From Synechococcus sp. ATX 2A4 (lineage in GTDB: Bacteria > Cyanobacteriota > Cyanobacteriia > PCC-6307 > Cyanobiaceae), in NCBI RefSeq assembly GCF_024346375.1, contig NZ_JAGQCV010000001.1, positions 328,715 through 392,714 on the forward strand: DNA of 64,000 nucleotides, read 5' to 3'. The notes under the pieces are model-generated. The model was not told the origin of the DNA. It saw only the letters and a list, made by a program, of their open reading frames with translations, and made no database searches. Numbering within the stretch: the first letter of the stretch is position 1; every line of letters begins with the position of its first letter. A program made the position numbers and the translations under genes. Positions 36,939 through 45,329 of this stretch are shown here, in pieces.

Positions 36939-38210
36939 CTAGCCAATGCTGTCCGATCGTTCTGGTGTGCATTGCGACAGAGTGGTTCTGGCTTCCTCAG
37001 CCTCCACTCCTTCCGCGCGGGGCCACTCCCGCAGGCCGCGGGCCAGCCGGTCAAGGCCTTCAGCCAACACCCCCGCCGAGGTGGCGAAGCAGAGGCGCAC
37101 ATGGCCGGCGGCACCGGCCCCGAACCAGCGCGGGCTGCCGGGCACCACGGCCAGAAGATGGCGCCGCAGCAACCAGTCCGTGAGCGGCTCCACGCCCCTC
37201 TCTCCCGCAGGAACGCGCACAAGCGCCACGTAGGTGGCATCGGGGGTTTCCACCTGGACGCCAGGCATGGCGCGCAGCAGTGTGATGGCCTGATTGCGCC
37301 GCTCCAGCAGATGCTGCTGAAAGGCCTGCAACCAACGCAGGCCCTCCGGGGAATAGGCCGCCTCCGCCGCCACCTGGCTGAGGGTGGCGACTCCCGCCAC
37401 GGTGGCGGGCTGCTCACTGGCGGCCAGCATCCGGGCACTGGCGTCGGCGTCGGTCATGGCCACGTAGCCCACACGCAGACCTGCCAGGGCAAAGGATTTC
37501 GAGAAGCCATGCACCACGGCGCCCTGGGCCGCCAGCGCCGGCTCGAGCGCCAGCCAGCTGGTGAACACAGCCGGCGGGTACACCACCTCACTCCAGATCT
37601 CATCACTGAGCACGCGGATGCCGCGCTCCAGGCAGAAATGGCCCAGTGCCTCTAGCTCATCGCGCCGAAAACAGCGCCCCAGCGGGTTGTGGGGGTTGCA
37701 CAGGCAAAGCATGCGGGTGCGTGGGCTGATCAGCCGCTCAAGCGCCTCCAGGTCGAGCGGGGCATGGCGATCCAGGCCCCAGAACAGGGGAATACCGCCA
37801 GCGGCCCGCACGGTGTGGGCGAAGAGAAAATCGGCCGGATCCCCCACCACCGCCTCCTCCCCCGGGCTGAGCCACTGGCGGGCCACCATGGCCAGCCCGG
37901 CGGCGGCGCTGTCGACGGCGATCACCCCTGCCGCGCTCACGTCAGCGCCCCGCTCCTGGCGCAGATAGGTGGCCACGCCAGCACGAAAGGAGGGCAACCC
38001 GCCTGGGGGGCCATAGCTGAACACCCCGCTGCTGGCGTAGCGGATCACGGCCTCTTTGATCACGGGAGCCGCGGGAAAATCGGGGTCTGCGGCCGTGAGC
38101 GGAATCACCCCTTCGGGCTGCTCCGCCCAGCGCATGTTGTAGGCCCGCTCTCGGAGCAGCTCAAAGGGAACGACGGCATCGTCGAAACAAAAGGGTTCAC
38201 CCACCTTCAC
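36939..38210 (-). CDS. PatB/MalY-like PLP aminotransferase (possible C-S lyase)
   Basis: A 423-residue fold-type I PLP enzyme. Family features are PEGVIPLTAADPDFP near residue 33, FSYGPPGGLPSFR, LCLCNPHNPLGRCF, RVLSDEIWSEVVY and the PLP-lysine segment VHGFSKSFALAGLRVGY. PatB/MalY enzymes cleave cystathionine or cysteine conjugates; ordinary aminotransferase activity is also possible. GTG at 38210 overlaps the upstream monooxygenase stop by 4 bases, so the two enzymes probably act together. Confidence 0.83.
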   Translation of the reverse strand: MKVGEPFCFDDAVVPFELLRERAYNMRWAEQPEGVIPLTAADPDFPAAPVIKEAVIRYASSGVFSYGPPGGLPSFRAGVATYLRQERGADVSAAGVIAVDSAAAGLAMVARQWLSPGEEAVVGDPADFLFAHTVRAAGGIPLFWGLDRHAPLDLEALERLISPRTRMLCLCNPHNPLGRCFRRDELEALGHFCLERGIRVLSDEIWSEVVYPPAVFTSWLALEPALAAQGAVVHGFSKSFALAGLRVGYVAMTDADASARMLAASEQPATVAGVATLSQVAAEAAYSPEGLRWLQAFQQHLLERRNQAITLLRAMPGVQVETPDATYVALVRVPAGERGVEPLTDWLLRRHLLAVVPGSPRWFGAGAAGHVRLCFATSAGVLAEGLDRLARGLREWPRAEGVEAEEARTTLSQCTPERSDSIG

Positions 38211-39349
38211 TTGGCCAGCGGTAAAGAGGCACTCTCAAGCTCGGTGGGGGGGCGCACGAACTGGGCCGCCATGGAGCGGCCCGCATGCAGATAGTGCTTC
38301 AGCGACGGGTGGCGCTTGTGGTGGTAGGTGCTCAAGGCCCGGTTGAGATGGGCAGGTTGGCGGCAGGCCAACAGCTGCTCGGAGAGGCAGACGGCATCCT
38401 CGAGCGCCGTGTTTGCTCCTTGGCTGGTGAAAGGCAACAGCGGATGGGCGGCATCACCTGCCAGCACCAGGTTGCCCCGCGCCAGACGGGGGGGAGGGTC
38501 GATGTCGAGCGGCTGCCAGAGATGGGGCAGGGAAGGATGGGTGGCTTCGATCGTTTCCCGCACGAACTGAGGAAAGCGGCACAGATGGATGTCAAGGAAG
38601 GCGGAGATGGCCCCGGGCTCCGGGGGGGCGAAGCGGTGGCTGTCGAACTGCACGAACCAGATCACACGCCCCTTGGTCAGGGGCACCAGCCCGACCGCAA
38701 ACCCACCGCAGGGGTCAAGCACCTTGACGAAGCGATGGCCCAAGGTGGCAGCCACGGCGGGCAGGTGGACACAGGCGACAATCTCGTTGACCCGGGCGCG
38801 GCGCGGTGTCACGGCGGGGCGATCGGCGGTGAGGACGGCGCGGCAGCGGGAGTTGACCCCATCTGCGCCGACGAACACATCAGCGCGATGGCGCACGAGC
38901 GAGTCCTGGCCGCCACAGGAGAAGGAGGCCGAGAGCATGCGGTCGTGGTCGTGCTCGAAGGCTTCAAAGCGGTGGTTGAACTGAATCACCCCGGCAGGCA
39001 GACCCTCGGCCAGTGCACGCAGCAGCGAGGGACGGTCGACCGCGATCGTGTGGGTGACGGCGTGCTGGGCAATCGAACGCCCACAGGACGAAAGAATGGA
39101 GACCCGCTCAAGCGAATGGCCGATGCCACTGGCCAACACATCGATGCCAAGCGATTTCAAGGCGCGCTGGCCGTTTTCCAGCACCAGGAAGCCGAAGCCC
39201 TGGCGGTCCATGGTGGTGGAGCGCTCATAGACCTGCACGCGGTCGCCACCGCCGGCACCACCCCGGCAGAGCGAACGTGCCAGAGCAAGGCCGGCCACAC
39301 CGCCGCCAATGACGGCCACCTTCAGCTCAGAAAGACCAAAGGCCCCCAT
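38207..39349 (-). CDS. FAD-dependent aromatic monooxygenase (PHBH group A fold)
   Basis: A 380-residue flavin monooxygenase. G-x-G-x-x-G is seen in VAVIGGGVAGLALARSL (residues 11-27). The DG motif is VFVGADGVNSRCR, and the GD motif is LVLAGDAAHPLLPFTSQGANTALEDA. Such enzymes hydroxylate aromatic or related compounds using NAD(P)H. The final substrate is unknown. The coupled PatB-like lyase suggests a small secondary-metabolism or xenobiotic-conjugate pathway, an inference from context only. Confidence 0.85.
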   Translation of the reverse strand: MGAFGLSELKVAVIGGGVAGLALARSLCRGGAGGGDRVQVYERSTTMDRQGFGFLVLENGQRALKSLGIDVLASGIGHSLERVSILSSCGRSIAQHAVTHTIAVDRPSLLRALAEGLPAGVIQFNHRFEAFEHDHDRMLSASFSCGGQDSLVRHRADVFVGADGVNSRCRAVLTADRPAVTPRRARVNEIVACVHLPAVAATLGHRFVKVLDPCGGFAVGLVPLTKGRVIWFVQFDSHRFAPPEPGAISAFLDIHLCRFPQFVRETIEATHPSLPHLWQPLDIDPPPRLARGNLVLAGDAAHPLLPFTSQGANTALEDAVCLSEQLLACRQPAHLNRALSTYHHKRHPSLKHYLHAGRSMAAQFVRPPTELESASLPLAK

Positions 39350-39660
39350 CAGCCTTGACTCCGGTGAATTCAGATTTCAGAAACCAGATCTTGTCGTGAG
39401 CAACGGAAAGCGCATGCATCAAAGAACACGTTCACGATGCTTTTGGAGCCCACTAAGGCAAGCCAAAGGAATGATTCAGTGGGATTAAAATGTGAATCTG
39501 GCAAAAATTTCCTGAGAACTGCTTGACTTGACTCCCTCGGTGCCGACCAAGGCAGCCCCTAGAGCAACACCATTGGCATGGGCCGCGGCAGATGGCTTGA
39601 TCGAGAGTCTCGCTTGCAGCTTGAGAAGCACCTGCCTGCCAAAGCAAACGGGGCGAGATT
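39350..39660. other. Intergenic stretch, locally AT-rich
   Basis: About 310 bases without a supported gene before the GAPDH relic. The segment near 39460-39520 is clearly more AT-rich than the window (GATTAAAATGTGAATC and neighbours) and would suit a promoter for the divergent monooxygenase or the lost gap gene, but no defined boxes are seen. Confidence 0.35.
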
Positions 39661-39945
39661 CAGGCCATCGGCATCAACGGATTCGGACGAATCGGCAGGC
39701 ATGTGTTTCGCCGCGGCTTCGAAGTCGAAGGCATTCCTGTGGTCGGCATCAACAATCCCCTGGAGATCGATGACATCGCCTACAGGCTCCACTACGACTC
39801 CACCGATGGACGCTGCTTGGGGCAGGTAGGGATCGACGGCAACGACCTGAACGTGAACAGCCCGTCGGTGATAACCAGTGATCACAACGCGTGGGGCTAT
39901 TCCTGCAAAGGCCTCGATTTCATTGGCCCCATCGCCAGCCGCTGA
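39661..39945 (+). pseudogene. Internally deleted GAPDH remnant
   Basis: The frame encodes the NAD-binding start of type I glyceraldehyde-3-phosphate dehydrogenase (IGINGFGRIGRHVFRRGFE, then VVGINNP and YDSTDGR). It jumps after about 65 residues into a segment like the extreme C-terminus (HNAWGYSCKGLDFI, compare the usual WYDNEWGYS plus hydrophobic tail). The catalytic Cys region is absent, and no start codon follows the upstream TGA at 39622. It is a gap copy that lost roughly 230 codons in the middle. Its end overlaps the GNAT-like gene on the other strand. Confidence 0.8.
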
Positions 39946-40457
39946 GCCAAGCGGGAGGAGCGCCGCAGGCCTTCGCTGCAGCGGCCTGACATCAACAGGC
40001 CGGAGCCGCCCCACACCAGCCGCAGGGGCAGGTCGCCCACGCGGGCGGCCAGCTCCCGTTGCGGCGTGAAGCCAAGCCGGCGGAAATAACGCACCAGGCG
40101 GCGATGCTGGCGCTCCTCATCGCGGATCGCCAGCAGGCGTGCGCGCCGGCAGGGGGTGGCCTCCAGCGCCCAGGCGAATGTGGCCGCCCAGATCAGCGGG
40201 CCCACCGCCGGTGGTGCCTGCACCACGCGCATGGTGTCGAGCTGCAGGCCGGCGGCGGTGGGCAGGGCCCAGCCCTTGAGCTCACCGACCAGGGCGGGTG
40301 GGCCTTCCGGCCGGACGCAAGCCACCCCGACCCGCAGCGTCCATACCCCCAGGCGCCGGTCCACCTGCAACCGCAGCAGCAGGCCGTTGGCCGCCGCCCA
40401 GCGCTCCAGATCGCCCAGCGACGGCAGCGGGCCGAGAGCAGGCACTGCACTGCTCAT
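39897..40457 (-). CDS. Conserved hypothetical protein, GNAT-like
   Basis: A 186-residue protein. The segment RRARLLAIRDEERQHRRLVR followed by YFRRLGF resembles the acetyl-CoA-binding helix of GNAT acetyltransferases, but the canonical glycine-rich loop is not clear. The last residues are encoded opposite the GAPDH relic, suggesting the original C-terminus was altered by the rearrangement there. Its start overlaps the GST-DUF952 gene by 4 bases. Confidence 0.55.
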   Translation of the reverse strand: MSSAVPALGPLPSLGDLERWAAANGLLLRLQVDRRLGVWTLRVGVACVRPEGPPALVGELKGWALPTAAGLQLDTMRVVQAPPAVGPLIWAATFAWALEATPCRRARLLAIRDEERQHRRLVRYFRRLGFTPQRELAARVGDLPLRLVWGGSGLLMSGRCSEGLRRSSRLAQRLAMGPMKSRPLQE

Positions 40458-41494
40458 GCCGCCTGCCGCGCTGCCGTGAGTGGCTCCGCCGCCACCACCG
40501 CGTCGAGGGCCAGGGGGCCGTGGATGTGGGGGAACAGCTCCGCGCTGCCGGCTGGGGACTCCAGCCGCAGGGGCACCGCGAGCCGGGCAGGGTCAATCGA
40601 GAGCAGCACCAGATCGGGGCCATCGGCGTAGAAGCGGGCCTGGGTAGCCGCCAGCTGATGGGCAAAGCAGGCATGGATGAAGCCCACCTGCTCCAGGCTG
40701 CGGCCACGGGTGGAGCGGCAGTACACACCGGCGCGGATGGCTTCCTGCCAGTCGGCCGCCAGGGCCAGGTGGTGGATCAGGCGCCCGGTGGGGAAGGGTT
40801 GGCCGGGAGCTTCAGCGCTCCAGGGCTGCTGCAGGGCCATCACCGCCGCCAACGGGGCGCTGGCGAGGAACCGGCCCAGCCAGGACTGCAACGCCGCCAG
40901 TCCAGGGAGGGCGTCGAAGGCAGCGGGATCCGCCAGCCGGAACTGGCGCACGAAGGGCAGCAGAGCGACATCGGCCAGCGACGGCCTGGCCCCCAGCAGC
41001 CAGGCATCCCCGTGGGCGGGCGCCGCCTGCTCTTGCCGCCGGTTCCAGTCGCCGAGCACCTGCAGGGCCGCTTCGCGATGGGCCAATGGGTCGGCGCCGG
41101 GATGGCGGCTGGCGTATTTGTAGCGATCGAGATGGTGCTTGAACACCTCGTCGTTGCAGCGGATCAAGGCGGCCAGCTCCCGCTGCGCCTCCGCCGCAGG
41201 CCCAACTGGTTCACCGGAGGGGGTGTTGTCACGGCGCAGCAGCCAGTCGTCGGGATCGTGCTGCCGCAGCGCCCAGGCCATGATCTCCAGGCTTTGCTCG
41301 ATCACCGGGCCATCCGGCAGCACCAGCACCGGCACCGTGCCCTTGGGCGAGGCCTGCAGCAGCTCCGGCGGCTTGGCCGCCAGCCGCACCTCACGCAACT
41401 CCACCAGCAGGCCGGCCCGCTCGATCGCCAGCCGTGCCCGGATCGCGTAGGGGCAGCGGCGGAAGCTGTAGAGCACCGGGAGAGAGCCGCTCAT
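40454..41494 (-). CDS. Glutathione S-transferase fused to a DUF952 domain
   Basis: A 346-residue fusion. Residues 1-210 form a GST: thioredoxin-fold N-domain (LYSFRRCPYAIRARLA, KGTVPVLVLPDG, IEQSLEIM) and helical C-domain (LGARPSLADVALLPFVRQF). The last 110 residues match DUF952: IHHLALAADWQEAIRAGVY, then GFIHACFAHQL, LVLLSIDPARL and ELFPHIHGPLALDAVV. DUF952 is usually a separate protein, so the fusion suggests a shared substrate or stress role. It is coupled to trhO by a 4-base overlap. Confidence 0.88.
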   Translation of the reverse strand: MSGSLPVLYSFRRCPYAIRARLAIERAGLLVELREVRLAAKPPELLQASPKGTVPVLVLPDGPVIEQSLEIMAWALRQHDPDDWLLRRDNTPSGEPVGPAAEAQRELAALIRCNDEVFKHHLDRYKYASRHPGADPLAHREAALQVLGDWNRRQEQAAPAHGDAWLLGARPSLADVALLPFVRQFRLADPAAFDALPGLAALQSWLGRFLASAPLAAVMALQQPWSAEAPGQPFPTGRLIHHLALAADWQEAIRAGVYCRSTRGRSLEQVGFIHACFAHQLAATQARFYADGPDLVLLSIDPARLAVPLRLESPAGSAELFPHIHGPLALDAVVAAEPLTAARQAA

Positions 41495-42486
41495 GGGCAC
41501 GGGGAGCCGCCCGCCCGCCCGCCAAGACCAGCAGGCTCAGCATCAGCCGCGCCGGCTCCGGCACCGATGTGCCGGCCCCCGCGGCTGGCGGCCAGCACAC
41601 TTTGCCGCTGGCGTTCAGCGAAACGGGCCCGGTCGGCGTCGCTGAAGCGATTGCGGCAGTGCCGGCAGCTCACCCCCTGCAGATAACTGTCGAGCTGGCG
41701 ATCCGCTGGCGAGAGCGGCAGACCACACGCGTGGCAGAGGCTGAAGCCTCCGGGCTCAAGCCGGTGGTTCAGTGCCACCCGTTGGTCGAATACATAACAC
41801 TCGCCCTGCCAATGGCTCTGCTCGGGAGGCACCTCCTCCAGATAGCGCAGGATGCCCCCCTGCAGGTGATGCACCCCCTCAAAGCCCTGCTGACGCAGAT
41901 AGGCGGTGGCCTTTTCGCAGCGGATTCCGCCTGTGCAGAACAGGGCCAGCCGCTCGGGGCGGCGGGCGGCCACCAGGGGGGCCAACTCCTGATCCACCCA
42001 CTGGGGGAACTCCCGGAAGCTCTCCAGGCCCGGATCGATCGCTCCGGCAAAGCTGCCGAGCGCCACCTCATAGCTGTTGCGGGTGTCGATCACCAGCGTG
42101 GTGGGATCGGCGATCAGCTCCTGCCAGGCCTGGGGCGGCACGGGGGTGCCGGGCCTGGAGGCCGGCTCCGCTGCCGGCGGGGGCGTCAGCTGCACAGAAG
42201 CGCAGCCCATCGTGACGATCTCCCGTTTCAGCCGCACTTTGAGGCGATGGAAGGCCTGGTCCCCACTCCAGGAGGTTCTGGCCTCCAGATCGGCCAGGCC
42301 GCTCTGGCGCCGCAGCAGCTCCAGCAGGCCTTCCACGCCGGCGGCGCTGCCGCAGATGGTGCCGTTGACCCCTTCGTCCGCCACCAGGACCGTGCCCCGC
42401 AGCCCAGCCGCCAGGCCGGCCTGCAGCAGTTCCTGGCGCAGCGCAACGGGCTGGTGGATGGGGGTGAAGCGGTAGAAGGCCGCCAC
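41491..42486 (-). CDS. trhO: tRNA uridine-34 hydroxylase TrhO (rhodanese family)
   Basis: A 331-residue protein of the YceA/TrhO family, which hydroxylates U34 of tRNAs (ho5U). Features are the N-terminal FYRFTPIHQPVALR, GTVLVADEGVNGTICG, the rhodanese DTRNSYEVALGSFAGA and the catalytic loop CTGGIRCEKATAYL. A C-terminal Cys cluster (CHACGLPL...CRHC) probably binds zinc. A GTG start is used; the C-terminal Gly/Ala tail is longer than in enterobacterial homologues. It lies 19 bases after bioB. Confidence 0.92.
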   Translation of the reverse strand: MAAFYRFTPIHQPVALRQELLQAGLAAGLRGTVLVADEGVNGTICGSAAGVEGLLELLRRQSGLADLEARTSWSGDQAFHRLKVRLKREIVTMGCASVQLTPPPAAEPASRPGTPVPPQAWQELIADPTTLVIDTRNSYEVALGSFAGAIDPGLESFREFPQWVDQELAPLVAARRPERLALFCTGGIRCEKATAYLRQQGFEGVHHLQGGILRYLEEVPPEQSHWQGECYVFDQRVALNHRLEPGGFSLCHACGLPLSPADRQLDSYLQGVSCRHCRNRFSDADRARFAERQRQSVLAASRGGRHIGAGAGAADAEPAGLGGRAGGSPCP

Positions 42487-42505
42487 CCGGAACGGCAGCG
42501 CAGGC

Positions 42506-43627
42506 TCAGCCAGAAGTCACCGCCCGGCCGGGGGCCTGCTTGGATTCCCCAGTCGACGGCTCGGACTCCTCAGCCGACAGCTCGCTCCATTGAGCGCGTA
42601 CACCGGCCGCCGCCAGCAGGGCCCGATCGGCGTCCACGTCGGGGTTGCCAGTGGTGAGCAGGGTGTCGCCGTAGAAGATCGAATCGGCCCCGGCCTGCAG
42701 GCAGAGAATCTGCGCCTCGCGGCTGAGCGCCGTGCGACCGGCGCTCAGCCGCACCCGGCTGTGGGGCATGAGGATCCGGGCGGTGGCCACCATGCGCACC
42801 AGGTCGAGCGGATCCAGCGGCGGCTGCTCTTCCAGCGGGGTGCCCTCCACCGCCACCAGAGCGTTGATCGGCACGCTCTCGGGATGGGGATCGAGGCTGG
42901 CGAGCACCTGCAGCAGACCGGCCCGGTCGTTGCTGGTTTCGCCCATGCCGATGATGCCGCCGCAGCAGAGGGTGATGCCGGCCCGGCGCACCCGCTCCAG
43001 CGTTTCCAGCCGCTCCTGGTAGGTGCGGGTGGTGATGATCCGGTGGTAGTGCTCCGGGCTGGTGTCGAGGTTGTGGTTGTAGGCGGTGAGGCCCGCCTCC
43101 GCCAGCCGCGCCGCCTGGGCGTCGGTGAGCATGCCAGCGGTGACACAGGCCTCCAGGCCCAGCTGCCGCACGCCGCGCACCATGGCGAGCATCGCTTCAA
43201 ACGGTGCCCCCTCGCGGATCTCGCGCCAGGCCCAGCCCATGCAGAAGCGATCGGCACCGGCCTGCTTCGCCGCCCGCGCCCGGGCCAGCACCAGCTCCAC
43301 ATCGCGCTCCGGCTGGCCGGTCACATCGGCGCTGTGGTGCATCGACTGGGGGCAATAGGCGCAGTCCTCCTCGCAGCCGCCGGTTTTGACGCTCAGCAGC
43401 GAGGCCAGCTGCACGTGATAGCCGGGGTTGGCACGGCGGTGCACCTGCTGGGCGCGCCAGAGCAGCTCCAGCAAGGGGGCTTCCAGCAGCGCCTGAATCT
43501 CGTCCCGGCTCCAGTCGTGGCGAATCGGAACCGGCGTGGTTTCAAGCGCAGCGTCGGGCGCAGGTGCCTGTGGGGAGGCTTCTGCCGCACGGGCGGTGCC
43601 GCTGGAGAGGGTGGGAGAAGCGATCAA
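42506..43627 (-). CDS. bioB: Biotin synthase
   Basis: A 373-residue radical SAM enzyme that inserts sulfur into dethiobiotin. The cluster motif C-x3-C-x2-C is in [12 protein letters not shown], followed by [25 protein letters not shown] and [12 protein letters not shown], all standard for BioB. N- and C-terminal tails are longer than in E. coli BioB and Ala/Ser-rich. The start is a TTG. It belongs to the lysA-cdaA-uppS-bioB-trhO run. Confidence 0.95.
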   Translation of the reverse strand: MIASPTLSSGTARAAEASPQAPAPDAALETTPVPIRHDWSRDEIQALLEAPLLELLWRAQQVHRRANPGYHVQLASLLSVKTGGCEEDCAYCPQSMHHSADVTGQPERDVELVLARARAAKQAGADRFCMGWAWREIREGAPFEAMLAMVRGVRQLGLEACVTAGMLTDAQAARLAEAGLTAYNHNLDTSPEHYHRIITTRTYQERLETLERVRRAGITLCCGGIIGMGETSNDRAGLLQVLASLDPHPESVPINALVAVEGTPLEEQPPLDPLDLVRMVATARILMPHSRVRLSAGRTALSREAQILCLQAGADSIFYGDTLLTTGNPDVDADRALLAAAGVRAQWSELSAEESEPSTGESKQAPGRAVTSG

Positions 43628-43650
43628 GGCGACTGGGGAGGGAGGAAGGA

Positions 43651-44445
43651 TCAGGCGGACAGCGGAGCGACGCCACCGAAGCGCCGCTGGCGACTTTGAT
43701 AATCGTTCAAGGCCCGCAACAGGGCGTCTTCGTTGAAATCGGGCCAGAGCACATCGGTGATGTGGATCTCGGCGTAGGCGAGCTGCCAGAGCAGGAAGTT
43801 GCTGATCCGGTATTCGCCGCTGGTGCGGATCAGCAGATCGGGATCCACCTCATCGGCGGTCTGCAGTTCAGCGGCAAAGGCCTGCTCGTCGATGTTGGCC
43901 GGATCCAGTTCGCCGCGGGCCACCTGATCGGCCAGCCGTCGCGCCGCCTGCACCAGCTCGCGGCGGCCGCCGTAGTTGGTGCAGACGTTGAAGTGAATGC
44001 CGCTGTTCTCGGCCGTGCGCCGCGTGGCGGAGGCGATCAACTCCTGCAGGCCGGGTGGCAGTTGCTCAAGGTCGCCGAGGAAGCGGATGCGCACCTGTTC
44101 GCGGTCAAGGGCCTCAAGCTCGCGGGCCAGCACCCGCTCGAACAGGGTCATCAGGAAGCTCACCTCCTCGCCAGGGCGGTTCCAGTTCTCGGTGGAGAAG
44201 GCATAGGCCGTGAGGGCGCCGATGCCCCAGTCGCTGCAGAGGCGGAGGGTGCGCTTGAGGGCTTCGACCCCCTCGCGGTGCCCCATCACCCGTGGCAAGT
44301 TGCGCTGGCGGGCCCAGCGGCCATTGCCATCCATGATCACGGCCACGTGGGCCGGCAAACGGGTGGGATCCAGCTCGGACGGCACGGCCCTCAAGGGCTG
44401 CGGATGCGCCTGGATCAGGGGAGTGGTCGCCGGGGAGCGACTCAT
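43651..44445 (-). CDS. uppS: Isoprenyl transferase (undecaprenyl diphosphate synthase)
   Basis: A 264-residue cis-prenyltransferase. The catalytic region [17 protein letters not shown] opens the enzyme, followed by [28 protein letters not shown] and the C-terminal [23 protein letters not shown]. It makes the lipid carrier used for peptidoglycan and envelope glycans. The ATG overlaps the cdaA stop by 4 bases. Linkage to lysA (cell-wall diaminopimelate branch) suggests a wall-biosynthesis operon. Confidence 0.95.
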   Translation of the reverse strand: MSRSPATTPLIQAHPQPLRAVPSELDPTRLPAHVAVIMDGNGRWARQRNLPRVMGHREGVEALKRTLRLCSDWGIGALTAYAFSTENWNRPGEEVSFLMTLFERVLARELEALDREQVRIRFLGDLEQLPPGLQELIASATRRTAENSGIHFNVCTNYGGRRELVQAARRLADQVARGELDPANIDEQAFAAELQTADEVDPDLLIRTSGEYRISNFLLWQLAYAEIHITDVLWPDFNEDALLRALNDYQSRQRRFGGVAPLSA

Positions 44446-45305
44446 GCGCGTGACTCTGGCGTGTCCTTCGACACGCTACGTCCCGTGGGCAGCGCCACCA
44501 CCGTGCCGTGCCCGGACTTCGGCGTGGGCTTGGTGGTGGGCTGGGCCAAGGCGAGGCTGAGCAGCTCCCGCAGGCGGCTGCTGGTGATCGGCCGCTCCAG
44601 CCGGCCATGGCGCGCCAGCGAGAGGGTGCCCGTTTCCTCCGACACCACGATGCAGAGGCAGCGGTCGAAGCGCTCGGTGATGCCGAGGGCTGCCAGGTGG
44701 CGGGTGCCGTAGCGGGTGAGGCCCTGCCGGGACAGGGGCAGGATCACCCCCGCCGAAAGGATGCGGTTGCCCCGCACCAACAGGGCGCCGTCGTGCAGCG
44801 GCGTATCAGCTGCAAACAGGTTGAGGATCAGATCCACCGACAGCACGGCGTCGAGATCGATGCCGGGATTGAGAAAATCTTCCGGACGGAGATCACTACC
44901 GAGATCCACGAGCATCAGTGCACCACGGCGATGCTGCGACAAGCAGCCTGCGGCTTCGGTGAGCACCGCCACAGAACCGGACACCGCCGCATCCGCCGCC
45001 TGGCTGCCGAGCAGCACATCAAGCCGGCCGGTGCCGAGCAGCTCCATCAGGCGGCGCAGTTCGCCTTGCCAGAGGATCGCCAGCGCCAGGCTGCACCCGA
45101 GCACCACCGCTTCCAACAGACGCGTGGTGAGCGGCAACACGGCGATGCGCTGCACCACCCACACCAGCGCCACCAGGAACAACCAGCCCCGCAGCAGCCA
45201 CAGCGTGCGGGGCTCGCGCACCCTTGCCAGCAGCAACACCCCCAAGGAGGAGGCCAGCACGACATCGAGAATCAGGCGCACGTCGAGGAGCTTCAGCCAG
45301 ATCAC
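44442..45305 (-). CDS. cdaA: Diadenylate cyclase (c-di-AMP synthase, CdaA type)
   Basis: A 287-residue membrane protein. Three N-terminal hydrophobic segments are followed by the DAC domain with [13 protein letters not shown] (the D-G-A catalytic motif) and [15 protein letters not shown], where the second motif reads R-H-L rather than the R-H-R of Bacillus Cda[13 protein letters not shown] follows. It makes cyclic di-AMP, which controls potassium and osmotic balance. Its position between lysA and uppS differs from the cdaA-cdaR-glmM order of Firmicutes. GTG start. Confidence 0.9.
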   Translation of the reverse strand: MIWLKLLDVRLILDVVLASSLGVLLLARVREPRTLWLLRGWLFLVALVWVVQRIAVLPLTTRLLEAVVLGCSLALAILWQGELRRLMELLGTGRLDVLLGSQAADAAVSGSVAVLTEAAGCLSQHRRGALMLVDLGSDLRPEDFLNPGIDLDAVLSVDLILNLFAADTPLHDGALLVRGNRILSAGVILPLSRQGLTRYGTRHLAALGITERFDRCLCIVVSEETGTLSLARHGRLERPITSSRLRELLSLALAQPTTKPTPKSGHGTVVALPTGRSVSKDTPESRA

Positions 45306-45329
45306 CCGCAGCCCCCAGCCAATCTGGGC

